Source: Site-B1 sp963827785 (GTDB lineage Bacteria > Bacteroidota > Bacteroidia > Flavobacteriales > Flavobacteriaceae). Taken from it: a stretch of 64,000 nt of DNA. Positions 7,791 through 15,181 of the stretch are shown in pieces; position 1 is the first letter of the stretch; every line of letters begins with the position of its first letter. The DNA is taken from positions 1 through 64,000 of the forward strand of contig CAWHCT010000023.1 of assembly GCA_963827785.1 (NCBI GenBank). The letters run 5' to 3'. The notes beneath the pieces were generated by a model. That model made no database searches, had not been told where the DNA came from, and saw nothing but the letters and a program-made list of their open reading frames with translations. Both the position numbers and the translations under genes were made by a program.

Positions 7791-8377
7791 AATTAAAATA
7801 TTCAGATGGGCAAACGCCTCTGGATGAAGAAGAAAAAGAAGGTCTGAAGATAAGGTCGGTCACTACACAACAGGAATTGGATGAATTTGAGCAATTGAAT
7901 ATTGAAAAGGCTATTGAATGGACCATACACAGTAATTTGAAACCCGAAAAAATACTGACGGAAAAGTTCATAAAGGATTTACATAAAAAAATGTTTGGGG
8001 ATGTCTGGAAATGGGGAGGTGAGTTTAGAACGTCTGATAAAAACCTTGGAATACATTGGCCTCAAATATCAATAGAACTAAAGAAATTATTGGATGACAC
8101 CCAATATTGGATAGAAAACAATATCTATTCACCGGAAGAAATTTCAATCAGATTTAAACACAGACTTGTAGCAATTCACTGTTTTCCCAATGGCAATGGA
8201 AGACATTCAAGATTGATGGCAGACATTATGATGGAATCTGTTTTTGGTCAAGACAGCTTTTCCTGGCATCGATCAAATATGGTTAAGGCAGATGAAACAA
8301 GGAAAAAATACATATCAACATTAAAGGAAGCCGACAAGGGGAATATCAAGCCTCTTATAGCATTTGCCAAAACTTGA
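7781..8377 (+). CDS. Mobile mystery protein B (Fic-domain protein)
   Basis: A 198-residue Fic protein of the mobile mystery protein B family (TIGR02613). The catalytic loop HCFPNGNGRHSR (residues 133-144) fits HxFx(D/N)GNGRxxR, with His133 as the expected catalytic base. Fic enzymes transfer AMP or related groups from nucleotides to protein hydroxyls; the target here is unknown. The N-terminus carries the family's TPLDxxExxGL motif (TPLDEEEKEGL). I find no clear (S/T)xxxE(G/N) inhibitory helix in either protein, so how activity is restrained is open. Start overlaps the stop of mobile mystery A. Confidence 0.9.
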   Translation: MGLELKYSDGQTPLDEEEKEGLKIRSVTTQQELDEFEQLNIEKAIEWTIHSNLKPEKILTEKFIKDLHKKMFGDVWKWGGEFRTSDKNLGIHWPQISIELKKLLDDTQYWIENNIYSPEEISIRFKHRLVAIHCFPNGNGRHSRLMADIMMESVFGQDSFSWHRSNMVKADETRKKYISTLKEADKGNIKPLIAFAKT

Positions 8378-8402
8378 AACTAAAATCGGACTTCGGATTG
8401 AT

Positions 8403-8466
8403 GATTTACGATTTACAAATTACGAGTTACGATTTTGGAATTTGGATTTTGGAATTTGGAATTTGG
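8403..8466. repeat. Low-complexity repeat island (TTTACGA / GGAATTTGG)
   Basis: Tandem degenerate units TTTACGA and TTACGAG (8403-8433) run into ATTTTGGAATTTGG units (8433-8466). The sequence type matches the island at 7175-7229 on the other side of the mobile mystery genes. Confidence 0.65.
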
Positions 8467-8473
8467 ACTGCAT

Positions 8474-8529
8474 ACTGCTTATGCTACTGCCTACTGCCTG
8501 CTGCCTACTGCCTACTGCCTACTGCCGAC
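8474..8529. repeat. Heptamer tandem repeat CTACTGC
   Basis: About seven near-perfect copies of CTACTGC (with variants such as CTGCTGC and CGACTG) in tandem. They are non-coding and lie between the Fic gene and the lipoprotein gene. Confidence 0.75.
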
Positions 8530-8636
8530 TGATCTAAAGTCAGTTTTTATTTAGTAAATTAGTTGCCGAAACACGAGCAAGGTGCAACATAATTAGTCAC
8601 ATGTACGTTGTTCTTCTTTAATCAATAATTACAAGA

Positions 8637-9794
8637 ATGTTAAAATCTTATTCCCCGTCACCAATAAATAAAACTATAAACTTCCCGGGCTTCCGGGTCT
8701 TAAGCCTTTGGATACTATTCTTAACTCTTATTTTGAATAGTTGTTCTGATGATAACCCAACACCAGATCCGGTGCCACCTGTAATAACGGACATTTCTGT
8801 AACATCATCTGAAAGTTTAATAATTTGGATTGACAATAGTGACCTGACTCAAAAATTAGAAAGTGCTTTGATCTTCAGTTATGGGAATGCCCTTGAAAGT
8901 GAGATTGAAAAATCACAAACATTTACTTCGGACTCATCTCAAGTTACCGTAACTATAGCTTTTAAAGAAGCATTCCAAGACGATTACATCGACTCAAATA
9001 CATCAAATAATTCAGTGACCATTACACTTGAAAAAGAGGTTAACACTGGAGCCGCGGTCCAACTAAATGCCGATGGACCGGGAAACACCTATGATTTAAT
9101 TACGTCTGTACTCGCTCCGGGATTTGATCCCATTGAAGTACCGGATTGCAGTCATCCGGAATTTGGAGATCATATTGATGAACTTTTTGACAGCGAATTA
9201 AACACCAATGTGTTTCGATTCTATATCCATGTAGATCCTGACAACGACAGATGTATCAATTTTGACAGACAGCGTAATGAGATTAAAACATACGATCAAT
9301 CACCGGATAATTTATTAGGTATAGAAAATGAAACAGTCGTCTATAAATGGAAATTTAAATTGCCGGCTGGTTTTCAATCATCACCAAATTTCACGCATAT
9401 ACATCAACTAAAATCGGTTGGCGGGTCATTTGAGAGTATGCCTATGTATACCCTGACAACAAGAAAAAGCAGTCCGGACAGACTTGAATTGCGATATGCC
9501 GAAACAGACACCCAGGTGACATTGGCACAAACAGAAATAGCTCCTTTAATTGGCGTATGGCTGGAAGTAACGGAAACTATCACCTATGGTGTCTCCGGAA
9601 CCTATGATATAAACATAAAACGAGTCAGTGATAATTCTGTTTTGTTTGAATATTCCAATAACGCCATTATTAACTGGAGACCGGGCGCTGATTTTGTAAG
9701 ACCAAAATGGGGAATTTACAGGAGTTTATTAAATCCGCAGGATCTTAGAGATGAAGCCTTGTTATTTGCAAACTTTAGTATAGAAGAATTGTAA
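8637..9794 (+). CDS. Surface lipoprotein, polysaccharide-lyase-like jelly roll
   Basis: A 385-residue lipoprotein: a hydrophobic signal ends in the lipobox LILNSC with Cys36, followed by SDDN, which resembles the Bacteroidota surface-export signal. A short immunoglobulin-like segment (about 50-135) precedes a domain of about 230 residues. That domain carries a basic/acidic pattern RQRNEIK, a THIHQLK strand and a late PKWGIYRS strand. These echo the RxExR, QIH and YFKxGxY motifs of PL7-type alginate lyases and related jelly-roll lyases. The family is therefore a suggestion, not a firm assignment. It stands alone, without a SusC/SusD pair nearby. Confidence 0.6.
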   Translation: MLKSYSPSPINKTINFPGFRVLSLWILFLTLILNSCSDDNPTPDPVPPVITDISVTSSESLIIWIDNSDLTQKLESALIFSYGNALESEIEKSQTFTSDSSQVTVTIAFKEAFQDDYIDSNTSNNSVTITLEKEVNTGAAVQLNADGPGNTYDLITSVLAPGFDPIEVPDCSHPEFGDHIDELFDSELNTNVFRFYIHVDPDNDRCINFDRQRNEIKTYDQSPDNLLGIENETVVYKWKFKLPAGFQSSPNFTHIHQLKSVGGSFESMPMYTLTTRKSSPDRLELRYAETDTQVTLAQTEIAPLIGVWLEVTETITYGVSGTYDINIKRVSDNSVLFEYSNNAIINWRPGADFVRPKWGIYRSLLNPQDLRDEALLFANFSIEEL

Positions 9795-9814
9795 CCCGGA
9801 ACAGACCAATAATT

Positions 9815-9848
9815 TTTAGATTTACGATTTTTGGAGTTTGGAATTTGT
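9815..9848. repeat. Short low-complexity repeat (GATTTACGATTTTTGGAGTTTGG)
   Basis: A third, shorter island of the same type as those at 7175-7229 and 8403-8466, just after the lipoprotein gene and before the 108-bp repeats. Confidence 0.5.
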
Positions 9849-9858
9849 GGAGGTAACC

Positions 9859-9966
9859 GGATTCATTTCTTTGCAGGCAAAGAAATGGGCCTTGGGGGTG
9901 GCTTTACAAAGAAAACCTAATGTGCTACGCACATTTAGGTGTTTTTATTTTGGATTGCAAGTTGGT
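9859..9966. repeat. 108-bp direct repeat, copy 1
   Basis: First of two 108-bp copies that start 133 bp apart and differ at two positions. Each contains a hairpin ATTTCTTTGC/GCAAAGAAAT and a second hairpin around CCTAATGTGC and GCACATTTAGG followed by GTTTTT, which looks like an intrinsic terminator. Small ORFs running through the copies look like chance. Confidence 0.85.
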
Positions 9967-9991
9967 CTAAGCATTAAACAATATTCGGACT

Positions 9992-10099
9992 GGATTCATT
10001 TCTTTGCAAGCAAAGAAATGGGCCTTGGGGGTGGCTTTACAAAGAAAACCTAATGTGCTGCGCACATTTAGGTGTTTTTATTTTGGATTGCAAGTTGGT
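9992..10099. repeat. 108-bp direct repeat, copy 2
   Basis: Second copy of the 108-bp unit. It runs into a long imperfect inverted repeat (about 10080-10122) centred on GGTGCGCGCACC, which copy 1 lacks, and then into the tRNA terminator. Confidence 0.85.
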
Positions 10100-10120
10100 G
10101 CGCGCACCACTTGCTCCAAA

Positions 10121-10153
10121 ATAAAAAAACCAGTTGTTTTCACAACTGGTTTT
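10121..10153 (-). terminator. Terminator of initiator tRNA gene
   Basis: A perfect 12-bp stem (10126-10137 with 10142-10153) with a 4-base loop, read on the minus strand into a T-rich tract. It lies 5 bp beyond the 3' end of the tRNA. Confidence 0.85.
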
Positions 10154-10158
10154 CCTTG

Positions 10159-10231
<73 letters not shown>

Positions 10232-10310
10232 ATGTATCTTAAAAATCGAAAAATTTCGATTTGTTATTTACTTTTTAAAGAACTGATCTATATCCTTTGA
10301 TATAGGAGTG

Positions 10311-10341
10311 CAAATATACAATGCTTTTTAATAATTACAAT
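10311..10341 (-). promoter_or_regulatory. Promoter of initiator tRNA
   Basis: Minus strand ATTG (10338-10341), 19 bp, TATATTTG (10311-10318): a full Bacteroidota-type promoter. The leader that follows holds a 7-bp hairpin at 10288-10305 and a second at about 10244-10261. Confidence 0.7.
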
Positions 10342-10359
10342 AAGTATACCAAAAAAAAC

Positions 10360-10542
10360 TTACTGCTCAATACTATCCGCTTCAAATTCAATTAATTCCT
10401 TATTCTGGAATACAACCCTTAACTGTATTGGGTTACAGCACACCTCACAATCTTCTATATAACTTTGATTGCCAATTGATGGATCCAGTAACATACTGAT
10501 ATCCTGCCAGCAATACGGACATTGAAAATGATGCTCTAACAT
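10360..10542 (-). CDS. CPXCG-motif cysteine-rich protein
   Basis: A 60-residue protein of the CPXCG cysteine-rich family. Cys8/Cys11 (CPYC) and Cys32/Cys35, with Cys36, form a probable zinc site; the C-terminus is acidic. The molecular role of the family is unknown. It ends the transcription unit begun by the ABC-F gene, whose stop is 3 bp upstream, so the two are very likely co-expressed. Confidence 0.85.
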   Translation of the reverse strand: MLEHHFQCPYCWQDISMLLDPSIGNQSYIEDCEVCCNPIQLRVVFQNKELIEFEADSIEQ

Positions 10543-10545
10543 GAT

Positions 10546-12453
10546 CTATGATAGTTTATCCAGATCTTCGTGAATGGCCTCCCAGTCTTCCATAAGTTTG
10601 CTAAGCTTTTCCTTTTTTGCCTGATAGTCCTCATAAAAATTAGGAGTCGCAATGACCACTTCATAATTAACAGCCAGTTCTACATCTATCTCCTTGATCT
10701 TCTTTTCCAGCTGACTGATCTGTGACTCAACTTTGCTTAGCCGGTTGTTAAGCGATTTTAGCTTTTTCTGGTCGTCATAGGACTGTTTATTGCTCTTTTT
10801 AGGATCTTCCTTAACAATCGTTCGCTTTTCAACCTCACGCAAACTATCCACATTGCGCTGTTCCAGGTAATAATCAATATCTCCCAGATACTCCCTGATC
10901 TTATGGTCCTTGAACTCATAGACCTTATTGGTAAGTCCCTGCAGAAAATCCCTGTCGTGGGACACCAGTATCAACGTGCCTTCAAACTTCTTCAAGGCTT
11001 CCTTTAGTACGTTCTTCGATTTGATATCCAGATGGTTTGTAGGCTCATCCATTACCAAAACATTAAAAGGCTGCAACAATAATTTTGCCAGTGCCAGTCG
11101 GTTGCGTTCACCTCCTGAAAGTACCCTCACATACTTATCTACATCATCGCCCCTAAACAAAAAGGAGCCTAAAATATCACGTACCTTGCTCCTGTTTTTT
11201 TCATTTGCAGCATCTATCATCGTATCCAGAACGGTTTTTGTCCCATCCAGATAATCCACCTGATTCTGCGCAAAATACCCGATCTGCACATTATGACCCA
11301 GCTTTAAATGACCTTTGAAATCGACATCCTTAACTATGACCTTAGCCAGTGTGGTTTTTCCTTGTCCGTTCTGCCCAACAAAAGCGGTCTTACTATTTCG
11401 TTCAATTAATAAATTGACATCTTTTAGTACCAGTTTATCGCCATAGCTTTTGCTCACATGCTCCGCTTCTATCACCACTTTTCCCGGCACTACCGAAATT
11501 GGGAACTTGAGCGTCATGACACTGTGGTCGTCTTCATCCACTTCAATGCGGTCGATCCTGTCCAGTTTTTTGATCAGCGATTGCGCCATAGTGGCCTTTG
11601 AGGCTTTGGCCCTGAACTTATCGATCAGTTTTTCGGTCTGTTCGATCTGTTTTTGCTGATTCTTCTGCGCCGCCAGCTGCTGCTCTTTGATCTCATGCCT
11701 CAAAACTAAATACTCTGTATAGGGCTTTGGGTAATCATAAATGCGTCCCAATGAGATCTCAATGGTCCGGTTGGTAACATTATCCAAAAACATCTTATCA
11801 TGCGATACAATCACCACAGCTCCGGGATAGGCCTTTAAAAAGCTCTCCAGCCAGATAATGGATTCAATATCCAAATGGTTGGTAGGCTCATCCAGCAGCA
11901 AAATGTCATTGTTCTGCAGCAGGAGTTTAGCCAGTTCAATACGCATTCGCCATCCACCGGAAAAGGTGTCGGTCAAATTATCAAACTCCTCACGTTTAAA
12001 ACCAAGCCCCTGTAAAATCTTTTCGGTATCACCCTTGTAATTATACCCGCCAATGATCTCATATTGATGCTGTAGGTCGTTCAGTTCCACCATCAGGTCA
12101 TGATACCCTTCACTCTCATGGTCAAGACGCTCCAGCAACTGTAAATTGACATGGTCTATTTTGGCTTCCGTATCTTTAATTTCGGTAAACGCCTGATAGG
12201 CTTCATCCAAGACCGTTCGTCCGAATTGAAAATCAATATCCTGCTTCAAAAACCCAATCTTCAGGTTCTTTTCAGCAGCAATTTGCCCTGTATCGGGTTC
12301 CATTTCATTGCTCAATATGCGCAGCAAGGTCGATTTTCCGGCGCCATTCTTACCAATAAGTCCAATACGGTCGCCCTTTCCCAATCTAAAAGAGATGTCT
12401 TCAAACAGGAAATCGCCCTGAAAGGATATGGACAAATTGTGGATATTAAGCAT
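10546..12453 (-). CDS. ABC-F family ATP-binding protein
   Basis: A 635-residue cytoplasmic protein with two ABC ATPase domains and no membrane segments, the layout of ABC-F proteins that act on the ribosome (Uup/YheS/EttA relatives). Walker A motifs are GKNGAGKST (34-42) and GQNGQGKTT (about 363); signatures are FSGGWRMRIELAKLL and LSGGERNRLALAKLL; each Walker B is followed by DEPTNHLD. The linker between domains is charged and helical. A coiled coil closes the protein (about 555-635), as in Uup. It is the first gene of a pair with the CPXCG gene. Which ABC-F subgroup, and any link to antibiotic protection, cannot be told from this alone. Confidence 0.93.
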   Translation of the reverse strand: MLNIHNLSISFQGDFLFEDISFRLGKGDRIGLIGKNGAGKSTLLRILSNEMEPDTGQIAAEKNLKIGFLKQDIDFQFGRTVLDEAYQAFTEIKDTEAKIDHVNLQLLERLDHESEGYHDLMVELNDLQHQYEIIGGYNYKGDTEKILQGLGFKREEFDNLTDTFSGGWRMRIELAKLLLQNNDILLLDEPTNHLDIESIIWLESFLKAYPGAVVIVSHDKMFLDNVTNRTIEISLGRIYDYPKPYTEYLVLRHEIKEQQLAAQKNQQKQIEQTEKLIDKFRAKASKATMAQSLIKKLDRIDRIEVDEDDHSVMTLKFPISVVPGKVVIEAEHVSKSYGDKLVLKDVNLLIERNSKTAFVGQNGQGKTTLAKVIVKDVDFKGHLKLGHNVQIGYFAQNQVDYLDGTKTVLDTMIDAANEKNRSKVRDILGSFLFRGDDVDKYVRVLSGGERNRLALAKLLLQPFNVLVMDEPTNHLDIKSKNVLKEALKKFEGTLILVSHDRDFLQGLTNKVYEFKDHKIREYLGDIDYYLEQRNVDSLREVEKRTIVKEDPKKSNKQSYDDQKKLKSLNNRLSKVESQISQLEKKIKEIDVELAVNYEVVIATPNFYEDYQAKKEKLSKLMEDWEAIHEDLDKLS

Positions 12454-12605
12454 AGATTTGTATCAATTGTTACTGAATATTATATGGTAAAACTTATTTT
12501 TGTGCCCTATTCCCATTTTTATGGGAAGGACAATTATAAAAGTTTTCTCGACTTTATAGTCGGGAACCGCTTTTTGATTCAGAACGCAAAAATACATTAA
12601 ATAAA

Positions 12606-12989
12606 ATGTTTACAAAAGGATCTAAAATTTATAGCATACTTACAGGGTCGTGTCCCAAATGTCATCAGGAGAGTATGTACGTGAATAAAAATCCGTATGC
12701 CTTGTCACAAATCTTTCAAATGCATGAGCGTTGCAGCCATTGCAACACCAAGTATAAAATAGAGCCTTCTTTTTTTTATGGCTCCATGTATGTGAGTTAT
12801 GGTGTAGGTATTGCTTTTGCGGTGGCCGCTTTTGTGATCAGTTATATGTTCATTGGCCTAGATAAATTCACTTCCTTTTTGGCCATAGTTGGTACCCTCA
12901 TCGTGTTTCTTCCTATCATTATGCGACTGTCCAGGAATATATGGATCAACCTGTTTATACATTATGATAAGGAGTTGGTTAAAAAATAG
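12606..12989 (+). CDS. DUF983 family membrane protein
   Basis: A 127-residue protein with the DUF983 layout: an N-terminal CPKC...CSHC metal-binding pair (residues about 17-48) followed by two membrane segments (about 60-80 and 90-108). The function of the family is unknown. It is divergent from the ABC-F gene across 152 bp that include TATTTTTG (12495-12502), a possible -7 box for this gene. A hairpin-rich element follows the stop. Confidence 0.88.
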   Translation: MFTKGSKIYSILTGSCPKCHQESMYVNKNPYALSQIFQMHERCSHCNTKYKIEPSFFYGSMYVSYGVGIAFAVAAFVISYMFIGLDKFTSFLAIVGTLIVFLPIIMRLSRNIWINLFIHYDKELVKK

Positions 12990-13000
12990 CTGAGTTTTTT

Positions 13001-13084
13001 GGGCGTTCCCTGTTCCTGAAACAAGTTCAGGATGAACAGGTCGCGCTTTCCGTTAAATCTTTTATTGCTTATTCAAGCAATAAA
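13001..13084. terminator. Hairpin element between convergent genes
   Basis: A GGGCGTTCCC sequence leads into an imperfect hairpin (13009-13020 with 13026-13040), a TCGCGCTTTCCG motif, and a perfect 10-bp stem (13061-13070 with 13075-13084). It sits between the ends of two convergent genes and could terminate both. The GGGCGTTCCC...TCGxGCTTTCCG frame is one I recall from other flavobacterial intergenic regions, so it may be a dispersed repeat. Confidence 0.55.
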
Positions 13085-13102
13085 AGGATACCACTGTAAT
13101 CG

Positions 13103-14146
13103 CTAACGCAAAAACCGTTTGATGTCAATTTCCGGATCCAAAGGTGTGCCCATTTCAATAAACTGATACAGTTTATCAGCTATATAAGGAGCGATCATAA
13201 CGCCTCGTGTTCCCAGACCATTCAAAATAAACAGGTTCTTATGCTCCTGATGAACACCTGCCAAGGGTCTTCTGTCTGAAACCGTAGGTCGAATACCTGC
13301 TGACTGATCCATGACTTCAAACTCACAGTTTATAAAGGTTTTAAGTCTTTTTAGCAGCTCTTTTTTGGCTTCAGGTGTACTATTATTGGTTTTATCGGTC
13401 CAATTATAGGTTGATCCTACTATGTACTTGTGCTCGCCAAGCGGAATCAGGAATACACTGGATTTTAACACAAAATCGATCTGCAGATCGGGTGCATGAA
13501 TGATGAGCAACTCGCCTTTGGTTCCATTTAAAGGCAACTCCTTAAAGAAGGGATTCTGCTTTACACCGAATCCTTCAGCAAAAACAATATTCTTAGTTGT
13601 GACCGAATTATAACTAATTGTATCATTTGATTGATTGACTTTAGAATAATCGAAGGATTCTGAAATAAGTAAATTATTCTCCCTGAGAAATTGTCTATAC
13701 TTATCAATAAGCAAGGCCGTGTCTATTCTCCCGGTTTCCAGCACTTCGCCAAATCCGAATTCGGCATCTATGTATTCATTTGTATTTTTAATGAGTTTGG
13801 CAGAAAGCCATCGGTTTAAATTTGGCTTGTCAGAGGCTGTGAACCAGTTATTCTGCTCTTCAACAGATTTAAAAAGTCTGTATACCGGAATTTTTTGATC
13901 CAGCATAATTCCCAGTCTTTGTTCAATTTCCAGATACATGGGAATGGACCTGTCCATCTGGACCTCGCTTTGCCATACAGGAGTAAACCTTTTTAATATC
14001 ACCGGATTATAAAGGCCGCCTGCCACGGTACTCGACACCTGAGAATCATTATCAAATACGACAAAGGATTTGCCATGGCTTTGTAATTGTTCGCAAAAAG
14101 CGATGCCTGCCAAGCCGCAACCAACAATAAGGTAATCTACTTTCAT
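13103..14146 (-). CDS. FAD-dependent oxidoreductase (DAO family)
   Basis: A 347-residue flavoprotein of the D-amino-acid oxidase/glycine oxidase fold. The N-terminal dinucleotide motif is DYLIVGCGLAGIAFCEQL, with an acidic residue after the second strand. GGLYNPVILKRFTPVW follows, and the C-terminal FAD closing motif is GIRPTVSDRRPLAG...NGLGTRGVMIAPYIAD. Substrate unknown; a glycine-oxidase or MnmC-like C-terminal relative is plausible. It appears monocistronic, with its start 107 bp from the end of gldN and a terminator between them. Confidence 0.87.
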   Translation of the reverse strand: MKVDYLIVGCGLAGIAFCEQLQSHGKSFVVFDNDSQVSSTVAGGLYNPVILKRFTPVWQSEVQMDRSIPMYLEIEQRLGIMLDQKIPVYRLFKSVEEQNNWFTASDKPNLNRWLSAKLIKNTNEYIDAEFGFGEVLETGRIDTALLIDKYRQFLRENNLLISESFDYSKVNQSNDTISYNSVTTKNIVFAEGFGVKQNPFFKELPLNGTKGELLIIHAPDLQIDFVLKSSVFLIPLGEHKYIVGSTYNWTDKTNNSTPEAKKELLKRLKTFINCEFEVMDQSAGIRPTVSDRRPLAGVHQEHKNLFILNGLGTRGVMIAPYIADKLYQFIEMGTPLDPEIDIKRFLR

Positions 14147-14196
14147 CGTTTTGCGAAATTAACCAAGATTCTTCACCTGACAATCCATTTTAATCA

Positions 14197-14230
14197 AAAA
14201 GAGCCCATGAATAACATCATGAGCTCTTTT
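14197..14230 (-). terminator. Terminator after gldN
   Basis: Stem AAAAGAGC(C)CATGA with TCATG(A)GCTCTTTT around a six-base loop, 24 bp downstream of the gldN stop, followed on the minus strand by T-rich sequence. Confidence 0.75.
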
Positions 14231-14253
14231 CTATATTAATTATGGCTAAGTGG

Positions 14254-15144
14254 TTAATAGGACCACATATCTTGTTCGAAGTCTCTTATTTTCTCTTTGA
14301 TCCTGTCAGATTCAAGAAGCTGCATCAAAGCATTTTCGGCTATGTACTCCTTGACCTGTCTGTCACCTTGTACATTCTCTTCCCGGTAAATAGTACCGTT
14401 AAAACGTCTTGAGTTCAACAAGTGATCAAAAGAAGCCGGAACATTGCTGTTCCTGTTATTGAATGCCTTGGCTTCATGCAAAACTTTTCTCGCATCAGGG
14501 AACCAAACCCAGAATAATTCCACCGGATCCGGATCGTCAGAATCAATAAAGTTCACGTCAGGAGCTACAGGGGCAATACCCAATAATCTGTATTTTAATT
14601 CTCCCTGACGTTTGTCAAAGTACCAAAGACCTTTAATATGGTATTCCATAATATCGGCAGCAGTGATATCTCTCCTTCTGATATATTGAGCGTCAACAAT
14701 ACCTTCGGCATTGAATTGCTCATACCCCATATCGGTAGTATCTATAAGTGTTAAGGCATCGCGAATATCCCCTACAGTTCTTTTCGCCGTAAAATAGGAA
14801 TCGTCATAGATGTTTTCTATTTCACCTTTGTTCACATTTGTCATTAAGACATCATATAAGGAGCGTCTGTTGCTTCCAATATTATTTGTGTCAATTGGAT
14901 AATATAATGGAAAGTTTGCTCTTTCATCAAGATCGACAATTTCCCATGTCATTTTAGACCACATAATATCCCTGTCATCAACATAACCATATTCCAATGG
15001 CTGGTCGTTGTCCAGTTTTTTCTGCTCTTCAGTTCTGACACCAATTTCCTCAGGTTGCTTAGCATTCAGGATATTTGCCTGGGCAAAACTTCCTGATGCA
15101 ACTAAACCACATAAAACGGTTAATAAAAAACTTCTTAATTTCAT
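14254..15144 (-). CDS. gldN: Gliding motility / type IX secretion protein GldN
   Basis: A 296-residue periplasmic protein with a signal peptide of about 20 residues. GldN (PorN in Porphyromonas) forms, with the lipoprotein GldK, the ring-like periplasmic part of the type IX secretion system and is needed for gliding. The sequence (DDRDIMWSKMTWEIVDLDER, then LKYRLLGIAPV and VELFWVWFPDARKVLHEAKA) is typical of the family, and length is usual. It is the last gene of gldK-gldL-gldM-gldN, 37 bp after gldM, and a terminator follows. No cysteine lipobox is present. Confidence 0.95.
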   Translation of the reverse strand: MKLRSFLLTVLCGLVASGSFAQANILNAKQPEEIGVRTEEQKKLDNDQPLEYGYVDDRDIMWSKMTWEIVDLDERANFPLYYPIDTNNIGSNRRSLYDVLMTNVNKGEIENIYDDSYFTAKRTVGDIRDALTLIDTTDMGYEQFNAEGIVDAQYIRRRDITAADIMEYHIKGLWYFDKRQGELKYRLLGIAPVAPDVNFIDSDDPDPVELFWVWFPDARKVLHEAKAFNNRNSNVPASFDHLLNSRRFNGTIYREENVQGDRQVKEYIAENALMQLLESDRIKEKIRDFEQDMWSY

Positions 15145-15181
15145 CTGTTACTTTTTTTTAATTTGGGTTTAGCACCAAAGC

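Noticed and set aside
8474..8529. Possible CRISPR array
   Set aside because: Units are 7 bp with no spacers and no cas gene nearby; this is a simple tandem repeat.
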